Assembly: GCA_964392965.1 (NCBI GenBank)
Contig: CAYMSA010000008.1
Location: forward strand, 1 to 41,453
Direction: 5' to 3'
Origin: CAYMSA01 sp964392965
GTDB taxonomy: Bacteria; Actinomycetota; Coriobacteriia; Anaerosomatales; Anaerosomataceae
DNA: 41,453 nucleotides
Numbering within the stretch: the first letter of the stretch is position 1; the number at the start of each line of letters is the position of its first letter. This document shows, one piece after another, positions 8,424 to 17,247 of this stretch. The translations under genes were made by a program, and so were the position numbers. The notes beneath the pieces were generated by a model. That model was not told the DNA's origin. It did no database searches and was given only the letters and a program-made list of their open reading frames with translations.

Positions 8424-9337
8424 GACCCAACTGGTTCAAGCGTTTTGGAGAAGGACTCTCCCGTACTCGTGACGAGCTGCAGGGACACCTCAACACGCTG
8501 TTGCGTCGCGGGCCGGACGTCGACGAGACGTTCTGGGAGGAGCTCGAAGACGCGCTCCTCCAGGCCGATATGGGCGTGACGGCTACTACTGAGATCGTCC
8601 AACGGCTGCGCAAGCGGGCGACGCGCGAGGCCATGGCCGACGCGCCCACGGTACTCGCGGGACTCGTCGATGAGATCGCCGCCGAGGTGAGCCTCGAGGG
8701 CAGCGACCCGTTCACCGAGAACCCGGTGACCGTTCTCGTCGTCGGCGTGAACGGCACGGGCAAGACGACGACGTGCGGCAAGATCGCCCGGGCGCTCGCC
8801 GATGAGGGCCGGGGTGTCATCATCGGCTCGGCCGACACGTTCCGGGCGGCGGCCATCGAGCAGCTGCATGTGTGGGCGGACCGTGCGGGCGTGCCGGTCG
8901 TGGAGCGTGCCCATGGCTCCGACCCGGCGGCGGTCGTGTTCGACACGATCGCCGAGGCGAAGGCGCGCGCCGCCGATGTGGTGCTCATCGATACCGCAGG
9001 GCGACTCCACACCTCGGCGGACCTCATGGCCGAGCTCCAGAAGGTCCGGCGTGTGGCCGACCGCGAGAGCCCGTATCCGGTTCGCATCGTGCTGGTCATG
9101 GACGGCACGACCGGCCAGAACGGCCTTATCCAGGCGCGCGAGTTCGATCGCGCCCTCGGCCTCGACGCCATCGTGCTCACGAAGCTCGACGGCACCGCCA
9201 AGGGCGGCATCGTCGTGGCGGTCGCCCGGGAGCTCGGCATACCGGTCGTCCGTGTCGGCGTGGGCGAGCGTGCCGAGGACCTCGATGTGTTCGATCCCCG
9301 GGAGTTCGCTTCGGCGATCGTCGGACCGCTCGGCTAG
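8420..9337 (+). CDS. ftsY: Signal recognition particle receptor FtsY
   Basis: This is the SRP GTPase receptor that docks ribosome-nascent chain complexes at the membrane. The 305 residues hold an N domain followed by the G domain with GVNGTGKTT (about 109-117), DTAGRLHT (about 190) and TKLDGTAKGG (about 253). The long acidic A domain of E. coli FtsY is absent, as in many Gram-positive proteins, so membrane contact probably relies on the basic N-terminal helix MRPNWFKRFGEGL. The ATG overlaps the smc stop (ATGA), and the partner gene ffh follows 42 bp later, so receptor and particle GTPases are adjacent. Confidence 0.96.
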   Translation: MRPNWFKRFGEGLSRTRDELQGHLNTLLRRGPDVDETFWEELEDALLQADMGVTATTEIVQRLRKRATREAMADAPTVLAGLVDEIAAEVSLEGSDPFTENPVTVLVVGVNGTGKTTTCGKIARALADEGRGVIIGSADTFRAAAIEQLHVWADRAGVPVVERAHGSDPAAVVFDTIAEAKARAADVVLIDTAGRLHTSADLMAELQKVRRVADRESPYPVRIVLVMDGTTGQNGLIQAREFDRALGLDAIVLTKLDGTAKGGIVVAVARELGIPVVRVGVGERAEDLDVFDPREFASAIVGPLG

Positions 9338-9379
9338 ACCCGACCGGGAGACGTCGTCCCCGATGTCATTGGAGGCACT

Positions 9380-10738
9380 ATGTTCGAGAACCTGAGCGAC
9401 CGCCTGCAGGCGGTCTTCTCCAAGCTCACCGGCAAGGGTGTGCTGAACGAGGCGGACGTCGATGCCGCCATGCGCGAGGTGCGTATGGCGCTCCTCGAAG
9501 CCGACGTGAACCTCAAGACCGTCAAGGAGTTCGTGGCGCGCGTGCGTGAGCGGGCCGTGGGGCAGGACGTCATGAAGAGCCTCACCCCGGGTCAGATGGT
9601 GGTGAAGATCGTCCTCGACGAGCTCACCACGCTCATGGGTGGCACCGAGTCGCGGCTCACACTCTCGGGCCGCATGCCGGCGGTCATCATGCTCGTGGGT
9701 CTGCAGGGCTCCGGTAAGACGACGGCGAGCGCCAAGCTCGCCCGGATGCTGCAGGCGCAGGGGAAGAGCCCGCTACTCGTGGCGTGTGACGTCTATCGCC
9801 CGGCGGCTATCGACCAGCTCGAGGCACTCGGTGCGCAGCTCGGCGTGCCTGTCTACCGCGGGCAGGGTACCGATGCGGTGGCCATCGCGGGAGAGGGCGT
9901 TCGCGAGGCGGTGTCGCGCATGCGTGACGTCGTGATCGTGGACACCGCGGGCCGGCTGCATGTGGACGAGCAGATGATGGCCGAGGCCGCCGCCATCAAG
10001 GCGGCCGTGCGGCCCGACCAGGTCCTGATGGTCATCGACGCCATGACGGGCCAGGACGCCGTGACCGCGGCTGCCGCTTTCGCCGAGGCGGTCGACTTCG
10101 ACGGCGTCATCATCACGAAGCTCGATGGTGACGCACGTGGCGGCGCCGCCCTTTCGGTCCGATCGGTCACGGGGAAGCCCATCAAGTTCGTGGGTGTGGG
10201 CGAGAAGCTCGAGGCGCTCGAGGTGTTCCATCCCGAGCGGATGGCACAGCGGATCCTCGGCATGGGCGATGTGGTGACGCTCATCGAGAAGGCGCAGGAG
10301 TCGCTCGACGAGGAATATGCGGCGACGCTCGAGGCGCGCATGCGCGAGGGCGCCTTCACGCTCGACGACTTCCTCGCGCAGCTGCAGCAGATGAGGAAGA
10401 TGGGCTCACTCTCTGACATCCTCAAGATGGTTCCGGGCGCGGGGAAGATCCCCAAGGACGCCGAGATCGACGAGGGTGCGATCACTCGCACCGAGGCGAT
10501 CATCCGCGCGATGACCCCGGCCGAGCGTGAGAAGCCGTCGGTCATCAACGGCAGCCGGCGCGAACGTATCGCGCTCGGCGCGGGCGTGACGGTCTTTGAC
10601 GTGAACCAGCTGCTGAAGCAGTTCTCCCAGGCCCAGAAGATGATCAAGCAGATGCAGGCCATGGAGAAGCAACAGAAGAAGCGGGGGAAAGGCCGCGGTA
10701 AGCGTCGGCCGGGCTTGCCCGGGTTCCCGGGGTTCTAG
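9380..10738 (+). CDS. ffh: Signal recognition particle protein Ffh
   Basis: This is the GTPase and signal-peptide-binding subunit of SRP. The 452 residues comprise the N domain, the G domain with GLQGSGKTTA (about 107), DTAGRLHVDEQ (about 187) and TKLDGDARGG (about 247), and a methionine-rich M domain (about 300-435). The M domain includes the 4.5S RNA-binding SRRERIALGAG segment. A basic tail rich in Lys, Arg and Gly ends the protein. The ATG at 9380 follows GGAGG at 9371-9375. It lies upstream of rpsP, as in many Gram-positive bacteria, but separated by its own intergenic promoter. Confidence 0.97.
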   Translation: MFENLSDRLQAVFSKLTGKGVLNEADVDAAMREVRMALLEADVNLKTVKEFVARVRERAVGQDVMKSLTPGQMVVKIVLDELTTLMGGTESRLTLSGRMPAVIMLVGLQGSGKTTASAKLARMLQAQGKSPLLVACDVYRPAAIDQLEALGAQLGVPVYRGQGTDAVAIAGEGVREAVSRMRDVVIVDTAGRLHVDEQMMAEAAAIKAAVRPDQVLMVIDAMTGQDAVTAAAAFAEAVDFDGVIITKLDGDARGGAALSVRSVTGKPIKFVGVGEKLEALEVFHPERMAQRILGMGDVVTLIEKAQESLDEEYAATLEARMREGAFTLDDFLAQLQQMRKMGSLSDILKMVPGAGKIPKDAEIDEGAITRTEAIIRAMTPAEREKPSVINGSRRERIALGAGVTVFDVNQLLKQFSQAQKMIKQMQAMEKQQKKRGKGRGKRRPGLPGFPGF

Positions 10739-10821
10739 GGGTGTGTCGGCTTGCGGGAGGCCATGTGGGTCCGGCCGCAGGTCGTCGATGGCAGGTCCGA
10801 GATGCCTGTGGACGTCGTCTT

Positions 10822-10850
10822 TTGACCGTTGCCGTGAGTTCTCGTATTAT
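10822..10850 (+). promoter_or_regulatory. Promoter of the rpsP-khpA-rimM-trmD operon
   Basis: A -35 box TTGACC (10822-10827) and a -10 box TATTAT (10845-10850) are separated by exactly 17 bp. They lie 59 bp before the rpsP start, in the 171-bp ffh-rpsP gap. This is the closest match to the housekeeping sigma consensus that I see in the window, as expected for a ribosomal protein operon. Confidence 0.75.
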
Positions 10851-10909
10851 TAGTCGCTGCTCTTAGGTCATACGTGGTCCAATGGATCACCTACACGGAG
10901 GTGAAAGTC

Positions 10910-11296
10910 TTGGCGGTCAAGATTCGACTTGCCCGGGCCGGCGCGAAGAAGGCCCCGTTCTACCGTATCGTCGCCGCTGATGCGCGTTCCCCGCGCGACG
11001 GGCGCTTCATCGAGATCCTCGGCCGGTACAACCCGCGCGTCGAGCCCTCGATGATCGAGATGGACATCGAGAAGGTGGATGCGTGGCTGGCCAATGGTGC
11101 CGAGCCCACGGAGACCGTCGCGAAGCTCATCGCAATCGCCAAGAACCCGAGCGCGAGCGCTCCCTCAAAGGACGGTCAGCTCTCCAAGAAGGCGCGGGCA
11201 AAGGCCGAGGCCGAGGCGAAGGCCGCTGCTGCTGAGGCCGCTGCTGCCGCAGAGGCCGCCGCCGCCAAGCCTGAGTCCGCTGAGGCGGCCGAGTAA
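10910..11296 (+). CDS. rpsP: 30S ribosomal protein S16
   Basis: This is a small-subunit ribosomal protein that helps fold the 5' domain of 16S rRNA. The S16 core (AVKIRLARAGAKKAPFYRIV and ILGRYNP) covers about the first 85 residues. A Lys/Ala/Glu-rich tail of about 40 residues follows, longer than in E. coli and typical of actinobacterial S16. The TTG at 10910 is chosen as start because GGAGG (10897-10901) lies 8 bp before it and it yields the canonical N-terminus. Upstream in-frame GTG codons (10874, 10901) would add residues not found in S16. It is first in an operon with khpA, rimM and trmD. Confidence 0.95.
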   Translation: MAVKIRLARAGAKKAPFYRIVAADARSPRDGRFIEILGRYNPRVEPSMIEMDIEKVDAWLANGAEPTETVAKLIAIAKNPSASAPSKDGQLSKKARAKAEAEAKAAAAEAAAAAEAAAAKPESAEAAE

Positions 11297-11298
11297 TC

Positions 11299-11547
11299 AT
11301 GTCGGACGCCGTCGACGTCGATGCGCTGGTGGCCTACCTGGTCTCGGCGCTCGTCGAGCACTCGGACGAAGTGACGATTGAGAAGCGCGAGACCGGCGGG
11401 ATGTTCGTCTACGAGGTGGGCGTCCATCCTGACGACACTGGCAAGCTCATCGGCCGCCAGGGAAGGGTCATCAAGTCCCTTCGCACACTGGTGCGGGCCG
11501 CAGCTTCGGCGGCCGGTTTTGACGCGACGGTCGAGATCGTCGGCTGA
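11299..11547 (+). CDS. khpA: KH-domain RNA-binding protein KhpA
   Basis: This 82-residue protein has a single KH fold whose RNA-contact loop is GKLIGRQGR (GxxG type). KhpA-like proteins act with KhpB/Jag as a small RNA chaperone in Gram-positive bacteria, and the gene is typically found between rpsP and rimM, as here. The start ATG is 2 bp after the rpsP stop. Length, motif and synteny agree. The older family name for this protein is UPF0109/YlqC. Confidence 0.92.
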   Translation: MSDAVDVDALVAYLVSALVEHSDEVTIEKRETGGMFVYEVGVHPDDTGKLIGRQGRVIKSLRTLVRAAASAAGFDATVEIVG

Positions 11548-11551
11548 GGCT

Positions 11552-12070
11552 ATGTCCGCCGAGTACCGCCGAGTAGGGCGGGTCACCGGCACGCACGGAA
11601 CCAAAGGAGAGGTCGTGGTCGCGATGACCAGGGGCCTCTCCTCTTCGTGTCTTCAGGACCTTACGGTGTGGGTTGTCCCGCCCCCTGAGGACGGCGCCGT
11701 CCCGCGTCCGGTGCTCGGTGTCCGGGAGAGCCAACGCGGAGCGCTCGTGCGGTTGAGTGGTATCACGGACGTCGGTCGCGCGCATGAGATCGTCGGCGGT
11801 TGGTTGATGGCCCCCGGGGACGTTCTACCCCCAGAACCTGCCGCCGCCGCCGACGAGATCGGTTACCGGGTGGGCGACGTGCGTCACGGTGACCTCGGTG
11901 TGGTGACCGACATCATCATCACCGGAGCGAACGACGTCCTCGTCGTCGATGAAGGGCCCTACGGACAGATCATGGTGCCCGTCATCGAGGAGGTCATCCT
12001 CGGCATCGACGACGGGTCGCGCACCATCTCGGTGCGTCTGTTGCCCGGTCTCGTGGAGGGCCTCGAATGA
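11552..12070 (+). CDS. rimM: Ribosome maturation factor RimM
   Basis: This is an assembly factor for the 30S head that binds S19. The 172 residues start with the diagnostic RVGRVTGTHGTKGEVVV of the RimM N-terminal barrel. They end with the PRC-barrel-like half containing VPVIEEVILGID and the closing LLPGLVEGLE. The ATG at 11552 is 4 bp after khpA and gives a start consistent with the family. The order khpA-rimM-trmD supports the call. Confidence 0.93.
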   Translation: MSAEYRRVGRVTGTHGTKGEVVVAMTRGLSSSCLQDLTVWVVPPPEDGAVPRPVLGVRESQRGALVRLSGITDVGRAHEIVGGWLMAPGDVLPPEPAAAADEIGYRVGDVRHGDLGVVTDIIITGANDVLVVDEGPYGQIMVPVIEEVILGIDDGSRTISVRLLPGLVEGLE

Positions 12071-12155
12071 CCGCGGCCACATCCTGGCAGCTGCCCGCGC
12101 GCGGGGTCAGTGCCTGCGCCACATCGCATGCGACTTCGTGCGGCGGTGATCGCTC

Positions 12156-12956
12156 ATGAGAATCGATGTCCTCACCGTGCTCCCGGAGGTCTTCCCGCCG
12201 GTCCTCGGCGCCTCGATCCTGGGTCGTGCGATCGCCGGCGGCGCGCTCGACGTCGCAGTCCACGACCTGCGGGACTGGACGCACGACCGCCATCGCACGA
12301 CCGACGACTACCCCTTCGGCGGGGGACCGGGGATGGTCATGAAGCCGGAGCCGGTCTTCGAGGCCGTGCGCGACCTGACCCGACGCGCGTGCGGGGCAGT
12401 CGGGGATGCCGAGCGCCCGGCGGTCGTCTTGCTGAGCCCGCAGGGACGGCAGTTGACGCAGGACATCGTGAGGGAGTATGCCGCGAAGCCGTGGGTCCTC
12501 CTCGTGTGTGGCCGCTACGAGGGCTTCGACGACCGGATCCTCACGCTCGCCGACGACGAGTTGTCGCTCGGCGACTACGTCCTCACGGGCGGTGAGCTCC
12601 CCGCGCTCGTACTCATCGATGCGCTCTCGCGCCTCCAGCCCGGCGTGCTCGGCGATGAAGCCTCCGCGTGTGACGAGTCGTTCTCCGAGGGCCTGCTTGA
12701 GTATCCGCAGTACACGCGCCCGGCGAGCTACGAGGGGATGGGCGTGCCGGCGGTGCTGCTGAGCGGAGACCACGCGCGCATCGCCGCCTGGCGACGTCGG
12801 GAGTCGGTGCGGCGTACTGCCGAGCGTCGCCCCGACCTCATCGCACTCGCCGACCTCACACCAGCCGAGCGCGAGTTCGCCCTCGACATCATCGAGGGGT
12901 GTGGGAAGCCTCATGAGTCCGGGCGGGACGACACGACCGGCGCTCCGGCGTCCTGA
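12156..12956 (+). CDS. trmD: tRNA (guanine-N1)-methyltransferase TrmD
   Basis: TrmD methylates G37 next to the anticodon of tRNAs with G36, using S-adenosylmethionine, and prevents frameshifting. The 266-residue protein begins MRIDVLTVLPEVF and has the deep-trefoil-knot signatures LLVCGRYEGFDDRI and DYVLTGGELPALVLID, plus the conserved RPASYEGMGVPAVLLSG. It starts at ATG 12156, with an unusually long 85-bp gap after rimM for this tight operon; I see no gene in the gap. rplS, which often follows trmD, is not present downstream. Confidence 0.96.
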   Translation: MRIDVLTVLPEVFPPVLGASILGRAIAGGALDVAVHDLRDWTHDRHRTTDDYPFGGGPGMVMKPEPVFEAVRDLTRRACGAVGDAERPAVVLLSPQGRQLTQDIVREYAAKPWVLLVCGRYEGFDDRILTLADDELSLGDYVLTGGELPALVLIDALSRLQPGVLGDEASACDESFSEGLLEYPQYTRPASYEGMGVPAVLLSGDHARIAAWRRRESVRRTAERRPDLIALADLTPAEREFALDIIEGCGKPHESGRDDTTGAPAS

Positions 12957-12973
12957 ACCGTGCGTGCCGCTCG

Positions 12974-13002
12974 TTGCCCTGGCCCCGCCCGTACCGTAGG
13001 AT
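12974..13002 (+). promoter_or_regulatory. Promoter upstream of the sensor phosphatase
   Basis: TTGCCC (12974-12979), a 17-bp spacer and TAGGAT (12997-13002) lie in the short gap after trmD, 42 bp before the ATG at 13045. It separates the phosphatase/anti-sigma pair from the ribosome operon. Confidence 0.5.
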
Positions 13003-13044
13003 GAGTACGGAGAGCGTGGGCCGTCCGCGGGCGGAGGAGGTCGA

Positions 13045-15594
13045 ATGGGCAGCTCAAGGTATCGGCCGCTGTCACTGGCGAGCAGCCTCGTTCTGTTCTC
13101 ACTCCTCATCGTGGTGGTCACCACGGCCCTGGCGCTTCACCTCCGGCCACCGCTCTCGATCCTTCTCGCGGTTCTCACCGCGCTTCTCGGGTCGCTCTTC
13201 ATCGCCGAATGCTCGGAACGCCCGCTGCGGATTCTGAGCCGTCGTGCCCGCGCGCTCGCTGCCGGGGCCCCGGTGACCCGTGAGCCTCTCAGGCTGAACG
13301 GCGAGGCGGCGGACCTCGCCGCGGCGTTCGACTCCATCGAGGAGCGCCTGCGCCGGATGAACGGTGTTGCGGAGCTCATGGCCAATACGCACGACCAGCG
13401 CATGGTTCTTGAGGCGGTCACTGCTTCCATCCATTCGATGGTCGAAGGGGTCGACGTCGAGATCGTGCTCCTCGACGAGATGGGACATCTCGAACTGGTG
13501 GCCGCCGAAGGCACGCTGGCGGCAGCCACAGGCTCGACGTTCGCGCTCACGGACGTGCCGCTCGTCGACGAGGTCTTCGCGAGCGGTGAGTCGGTTCGTG
13601 CGGACGAGGCGGCCAGTGACCGGCTCGGTGGACTCCGGAGCGGTCACTGCGTCGACTTCGCGCTCGCCGTGCCACTCCGTGTGGGGTCCGAGGTCCTTGG
13701 CGCCGTACTCGTCCTGCGTCCCGAGGGGGCCCCTCTCACCGATGTGGAGGCCAGGACGGTCCGATCGTTCGCCGCGCAGGCGTCCGTCGCCGTCCGCAAT
13801 GCCGTTCTGTTGGAGAACGAACGGGCCGCGCATCACGAGGCCGAGGCGTTGCGGATCATCTCGGAGCACCTTGCCCTGCGGAGTTCGATCGACGATGCAC
13901 TGCAGGCGGTCGCCCGCGAGAGCGGCGATCTCTTCGGTTTCGAACATGCCGCCGCCACGCTGGACGACCCCGCATCGTACGGCCTGCCACTCCCGGAGCT
14001 GGCGGCCAGCATCCACCTCGCTGACGTGTGGGAGATCATGGGGACAGACCGCCATGACGCGCTCTACTTGGCCGGGCGGCATCCCGCCCTCCGTGATCAT
14101 GCGGTGCTCTTCGAGGCAGAGGGTGTCATGCTGTTGCCGCTCTCACGGGATCATGCGCTCTGCGGGGCACTCGTCCTGTGGACCGACCGGCCGCATCGAC
14201 AGCCGGATGAGGCGGCTCTGGGCATCGCCGGCACGATCGCCCGCGAGGCCTCACTCGCGGTGCAGAACGCCTATCTCTACGAGCAGGTGCGCCGTCGCGC
14301 CGAGAACCTGGAGACGATCTTCCGCATCAGCCAGGCGGTGAGCTCCTCCCTGCAGGATCGCATCGTCCTCAATCGTGTCATGGACGTGGTCTCCAAGATG
14401 CTCCCGGCCGATGCGGTCATCCTCATGGCCGAGGACAGAGGCCGCGAGCGCCTCGGCGTGTCCATGACCCGCGGTGTCATAGCCCAGGGGCTGCTGAATC
14501 TCGTTCTCACGCCCGGTGAGGACGTTCCGGGACGCGTATACATGACCCACGAGCCGGAGCGCTACGACGACATCACGACGTCTGACACGGTGTTTCTTAC
14601 GCTTGCCGCCGCCGAGGGGCTCTCGTCACTGCTCGCAGTGCCGCTCCTCGCCCGGGGGCAGAGCGTGGGCGTCATCCTCGTGCTCGCGCGCGCGACGGCG
14701 GCCTTCACGTCGAGCGAGGTCGACCTGCTGCGCACCTTCGCCTCACAGGCGGCACTCGCGATCGACACCGCGCGCAGATTCAGCCGCCAACATCACGCGA
14801 CGAGTGTCCTACGGGAGAGCATTCTGCCGAGTCGGCTCCCGTCGATCGAGGGAGTGAAAGCGAGCAGCATCTACCTGCCCTCGGGAAGTGAGTCGGAGAT
14901 CGGCGGCGACTACTACGACCTGTTCACCACGCCCGATGGCCGCGTCATCATCGCCATCGGCGACGTCTGCGGTAAGGGCATCACGGCAGCGACGAAGACC
15001 TCCATGCTCAAGCACACGATCCGCGGCATGGCCACGGCGGGCCTCAGGCCGGCTGCCATCCTTCGGGAACTCAATACGATGATCGTGGACACCCACGATC
15101 CGAGCGGGATCGTCACCCTGTGGGTGGGGGAGCTGAACCGCTCGACCGGCGAACTGCTTTTCGCCAACGGCGGTCATCCACCCGGTATGCTACTGCATCC
15201 GGACGACCGCAACGTGGCCGAGCTCGCCCCGACGGGTCCGCTGATCGGCGCAGTGGCGACGGCGCAGTGGCTCGAGGAGCTCGTCGTGATCAAGCCCGGA
15301 GACACGCTGCTCCTGTACACCGACGGTGTGACCGAGGCACGCAACGAGAACGGCTTCTTCAGCGAGGCCAGGGTGAAGCGCGTGCTGCGATCCGGGGGCG
15401 ATCCGGCCTCAGTGGCGCAGCGCCTGCTGGACGCCATCAGGGCCTATGCATGCGGGTGCCTACGAGACGACGCCGCGATTCTGGCGGTCGCCTACGATCC
15501 GCGGGGCTCCGCGGAGCCGATTGCATCACGAGCGCCCTCGACCGGGGAGGGCGCAGGAGAAGACAACGCGAAGGACGGGAGCATCTCGGCATGA
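13045..15594 (+). CDS. Membrane GAF-sensor SpoIIE/RsbU-type serine phosphatase
   Basis: This 849-residue protein is probably the input phosphatase of a partner-switching circuit, dephosphorylating a STAS-domain antagonist. Two membrane segments lie at about 10-32 and 36-57 with almost no loop between them, followed by a HAMP-like linker (about 58-110). Three consecutive GAF-like regions (about 110-260, 275-410 and 420-580) come next, then a PP2C/SpoIIE domain with metal-binding GGDYYD (about 620), IGDVCGKG (about 637), NGGHPPGML, YTDGVTEA (about 757) and DDAAIL (about 808). GGAGGAGG (13033-13040) precedes the ATG. The gene overlaps the next gene (ATGA), whose product carries the matching STAS domain. 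The GAF ligand cannot be read from sequence. Confidence 0.88.
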   Translation: MGSSRYRPLSLASSLVLFSLLIVVVTTALALHLRPPLSILLAVLTALLGSLFIAECSERPLRILSRRARALAAGAPVTREPLRLNGEAADLAAAFDSIEERLRRMNGVAELMANTHDQRMVLEAVTASIHSMVEGVDVEIVLLDEMGHLELVAAEGTLAAATGSTFALTDVPLVDEVFASGESVRADEAASDRLGGLRSGHCVDFALAVPLRVGSEVLGAVLVLRPEGAPLTDVEARTVRSFAAQASVAVRNAVLLENERAAHHEAEALRIISEHLALRSSIDDALQAVARESGDLFGFEHAAATLDDPASYGLPLPELAASIHLADVWEIMGTDRHDALYLAGRHPALRDHAVLFEAEGVMLLPLSRDHALCGALVLWTDRPHRQPDEAALGIAGTIAREASLAVQNAYLYEQVRRRAENLETIFRISQAVSSSLQDRIVLNRVMDVVSKMLPADAVILMAEDRGRERLGVSMTRGVIAQGLLNLVLTPGEDVPGRVYMTHEPERYDDITTSDTVFLTLAAAEGLSSLLAVPLLARGQSVGVILVLARATAAFTSSEVDLLRTFASQAALAIDTARRFSRQHHATSVLRESILPSRLPSIEGVKASSIYLPSGSESEIGGDYYDLFTTPDGRVIIAIGDVCGKGITAATKTSMLKHTIRGMATAGLRPAAILRELNTMIVDTHDPSGIVTLWVGELNRSTGELLFANGGHPPGMLLHPDDRNVAELAPTGPLIGAVATAQWLEELVVIKPGDTLLLYTDGVTEARNENGFFSEARVKRVLRSGGDPASVAQRLLDAIRAYACGCLRDDAAILAVAYDPRGSAEPIASRAPSTGEGAGEDNAKDGSISA

Positions 15595-16370
15595 GGGTCA
15601 CGATCGAAGACGGCAGCGCACAAGGCGTTGCGGTGATGAAGGTGCACGGCGACCTGGACATGGTTTCGGTCCCGGACGTGGAGCTCGAGTTCGATGCGCT
15701 CATGAGTCGGGGAGTGACTGACGTAGTGCTCGATCTCGGGGATGTATCGTACGCCGACAGCTCGGCACTGGGCCTGATCGTCTGGATGGACCGGCGTCTG
15801 TCGCCGCATGACGGTCGGCTCGTCCTGGCGGGGGCGGACCGGAACGTGACACGTGTGTTGGAGATGTCCGGCCTTGTGGGGCTCGCGCCGACGCTCTCCA
15901 CCGCCGAGTCGCCCGCTCAGGCGATAGTGGGTCTGCGACTGTCGGGCACGCCCGCCGAGCTTCTCTGGCGCGAGGAGCTTTCATCGCTTGCCACACCAGA
16001 GGCTCTCGCGCGCATGCGGGACGAGGTCTGCGCGCACCTCGCCCCGCTCGGCATCGCCGAGTCCGTGATGTTCGACATTCGCGTCGCAGTGGGAGAGGCG
16101 GTCGCCAACGCGATCCGGCACGGCTCGCCGAGAGGGGAGCGTGACACCGTTTCGGCCACGGTCGTCGCCTACTCTGACCGTGTGGTCATCGAGGTGACGG
16201 ACGAGGGGGCGGGCTTTGCGGGAGACGCCGAGGCGCCACAGGACGTCTACGCTTCCTCGGGTCGCGGCGTCCTCTTCATGCGGGCACTCATGGACCAGGT
16301 GGAGTTCCATCCGCTGCCGGACGGCGGTACGCGCGTCACGCTCGTCAAGGGACTGGCGCTCGCCTCGTAA
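15591..16370 (+). CDS. STAS antagonist fused to anti-sigma-type serine kinase/ATPase
   Basis: This 259-residue protein joins two domains that are usually separate. Residues 1-105 are a STAS domain (anti-sigma factor antagonist, SpoIIAA/RsbV type) with the phosphorylatable serine pattern YADSSALGL (Ser57). Residues about 125-259 are a GHKL HATPase_c_2 domain (SpoIIAB/RsbW type) with an N box, GEAVANAIRHGS, and glycine boxes DEGAGF and SSGRGVLFM. In classical systems the kinase phosphorylates the STAS serine, and a PP2C phosphatase reverses it to free or trap a sigma factor. The upstream gene supplies such a phosphatase. No sigma factor lies nearby. The start is fixed by the 4-bp overlap. Confidence 0.88.
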   Translation: MRVTIEDGSAQGVAVMKVHGDLDMVSVPDVELEFDALMSRGVTDVVLDLGDVSYADSSALGLIVWMDRRLSPHDGRLVLAGADRNVTRVLEMSGLVGLAPTLSTAESPAQAIVGLRLSGTPAELLWREELSSLATPEALARMRDEVCAHLAPLGIAESVMFDIRVAVGEAVANAIRHGSPRGERDTVSATVVAYSDRVVIEVTDEGAGFAGDAEAPQDVYASSGRGVLFMRALMDQVEFHPLPDGGTRVTLVKGLALAS

Positions 16371-16494
16371 TGCGGGGTCTCGCGAGGTGAACATTCGGGC
16401 CAGGCGCGGTATCCTGGAGTATCGGAACGTGGATCGTCGGCGACAGTGGCCCGGATTCGGGCTGGGCGCCGGCGTACGCATAAGGGGTGTGGAC

Positions 16495-17205
16495 ATGACG
16501 GACGTACGACCGATCGAAACCATCTTCTTCGATGTGGGGGCGACACTCGCCCGCCCGGAGCCGAGCGTGGCCGAGGTCTGCCGGCAGGTGCTCCTCGGCG
16601 CGGGACATGAACGCGATATCGCGACCATCGAGCGCTACATGCCGCTGGTGGACGAGTACTACGAGCGCCGCTACAGCGAAGACGACGGGTTCTGGACGGA
16701 AGAAGAGGCCACCGCTGGCGTGTGGGTGGGCATGTACTCGGTGCTGATGAACGCGCTCGAGATCCCGGGCGATGTCTCCGAGCTCGCATGGCGCGTCTAC
16801 CAGGAGTTCGGCGACCCCGGCAGGTGGGCGCTCTACGACGACGTCCTGCCGGCCCTCAAGCGCTTGCGCGCGCAGGGGATCCCCATCGGCATCATCTCTA
16901 ACTGGGACACTCGACTCACACGCGTCCTCACGGGCCTCGGTGTGACCGGGTACACCGACTGTGTGATCTCGTCGGCGGCGGTCGGTCTGCACAAGCCAGA
17001 CCCGCGGATCTTCGAGCTCGCCTGTGCCGAGATGGGCGTCCGTCCGGAACACGCGGCGCACGTGGGCGACCATCACTACGCCGACTTCTTCGGCGCCACC
17101 TCCTGCGGGATGCGTGCCGTACTCATCGAGCGGGGCGAGTCCGTGACGGACCTCGAACCGTCCATCCGGTCGCTCGATCATCTGGAGACCGCGCTCGGCA
17201 TCTGA
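16495..17205 (+). CDS. HAD-superfamily hydrolase with atypical motif I
   Basis: This 236-residue haloacid-dehalogenase-like hydrolase has an alpha-helical cap. Motif I is FFDVGATLARP: the nucleophile Asp is present, but the usual second Asp (DxD) is replaced, as in dehalogenases and HDHD3-like proteins. Motif II is IISNWD, motif III the Lys in GLHKPDPRIF, and motif IV GDHHYADFFGA. The missing second Asp makes ordinary phosphatase activity uncertain. The ATG at 16495 is preceded by AAGGGG; a GTG two codons upstream is an alternative. The substrate is not predictable. The gene sits 124 bp after the STAS-ATPase gene and upstream of ubiX. Confidence 0.8.
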   Translation: MTDVRPIETIFFDVGATLARPEPSVAEVCRQVLLGAGHERDIATIERYMPLVDEYYERRYSEDDGFWTEEEATAGVWVGMYSVLMNALEIPGDVSELAWRVYQEFGDPGRWALYDDVLPALKRLRAQGIPIGIISNWDTRLTRVLTGLGVTGYTDCVISSAAVGLHKPDPRIFELACAEMGVRPEHAAHVGDHHYADFFGATSCGMRAVLIERGESVTDLEPSIRSLDHLETALGI

Positions 17206-17247
17206 ACGGCGACCGACGTGTTGTGCCAGGCGTGAGACAGGGGAGAG

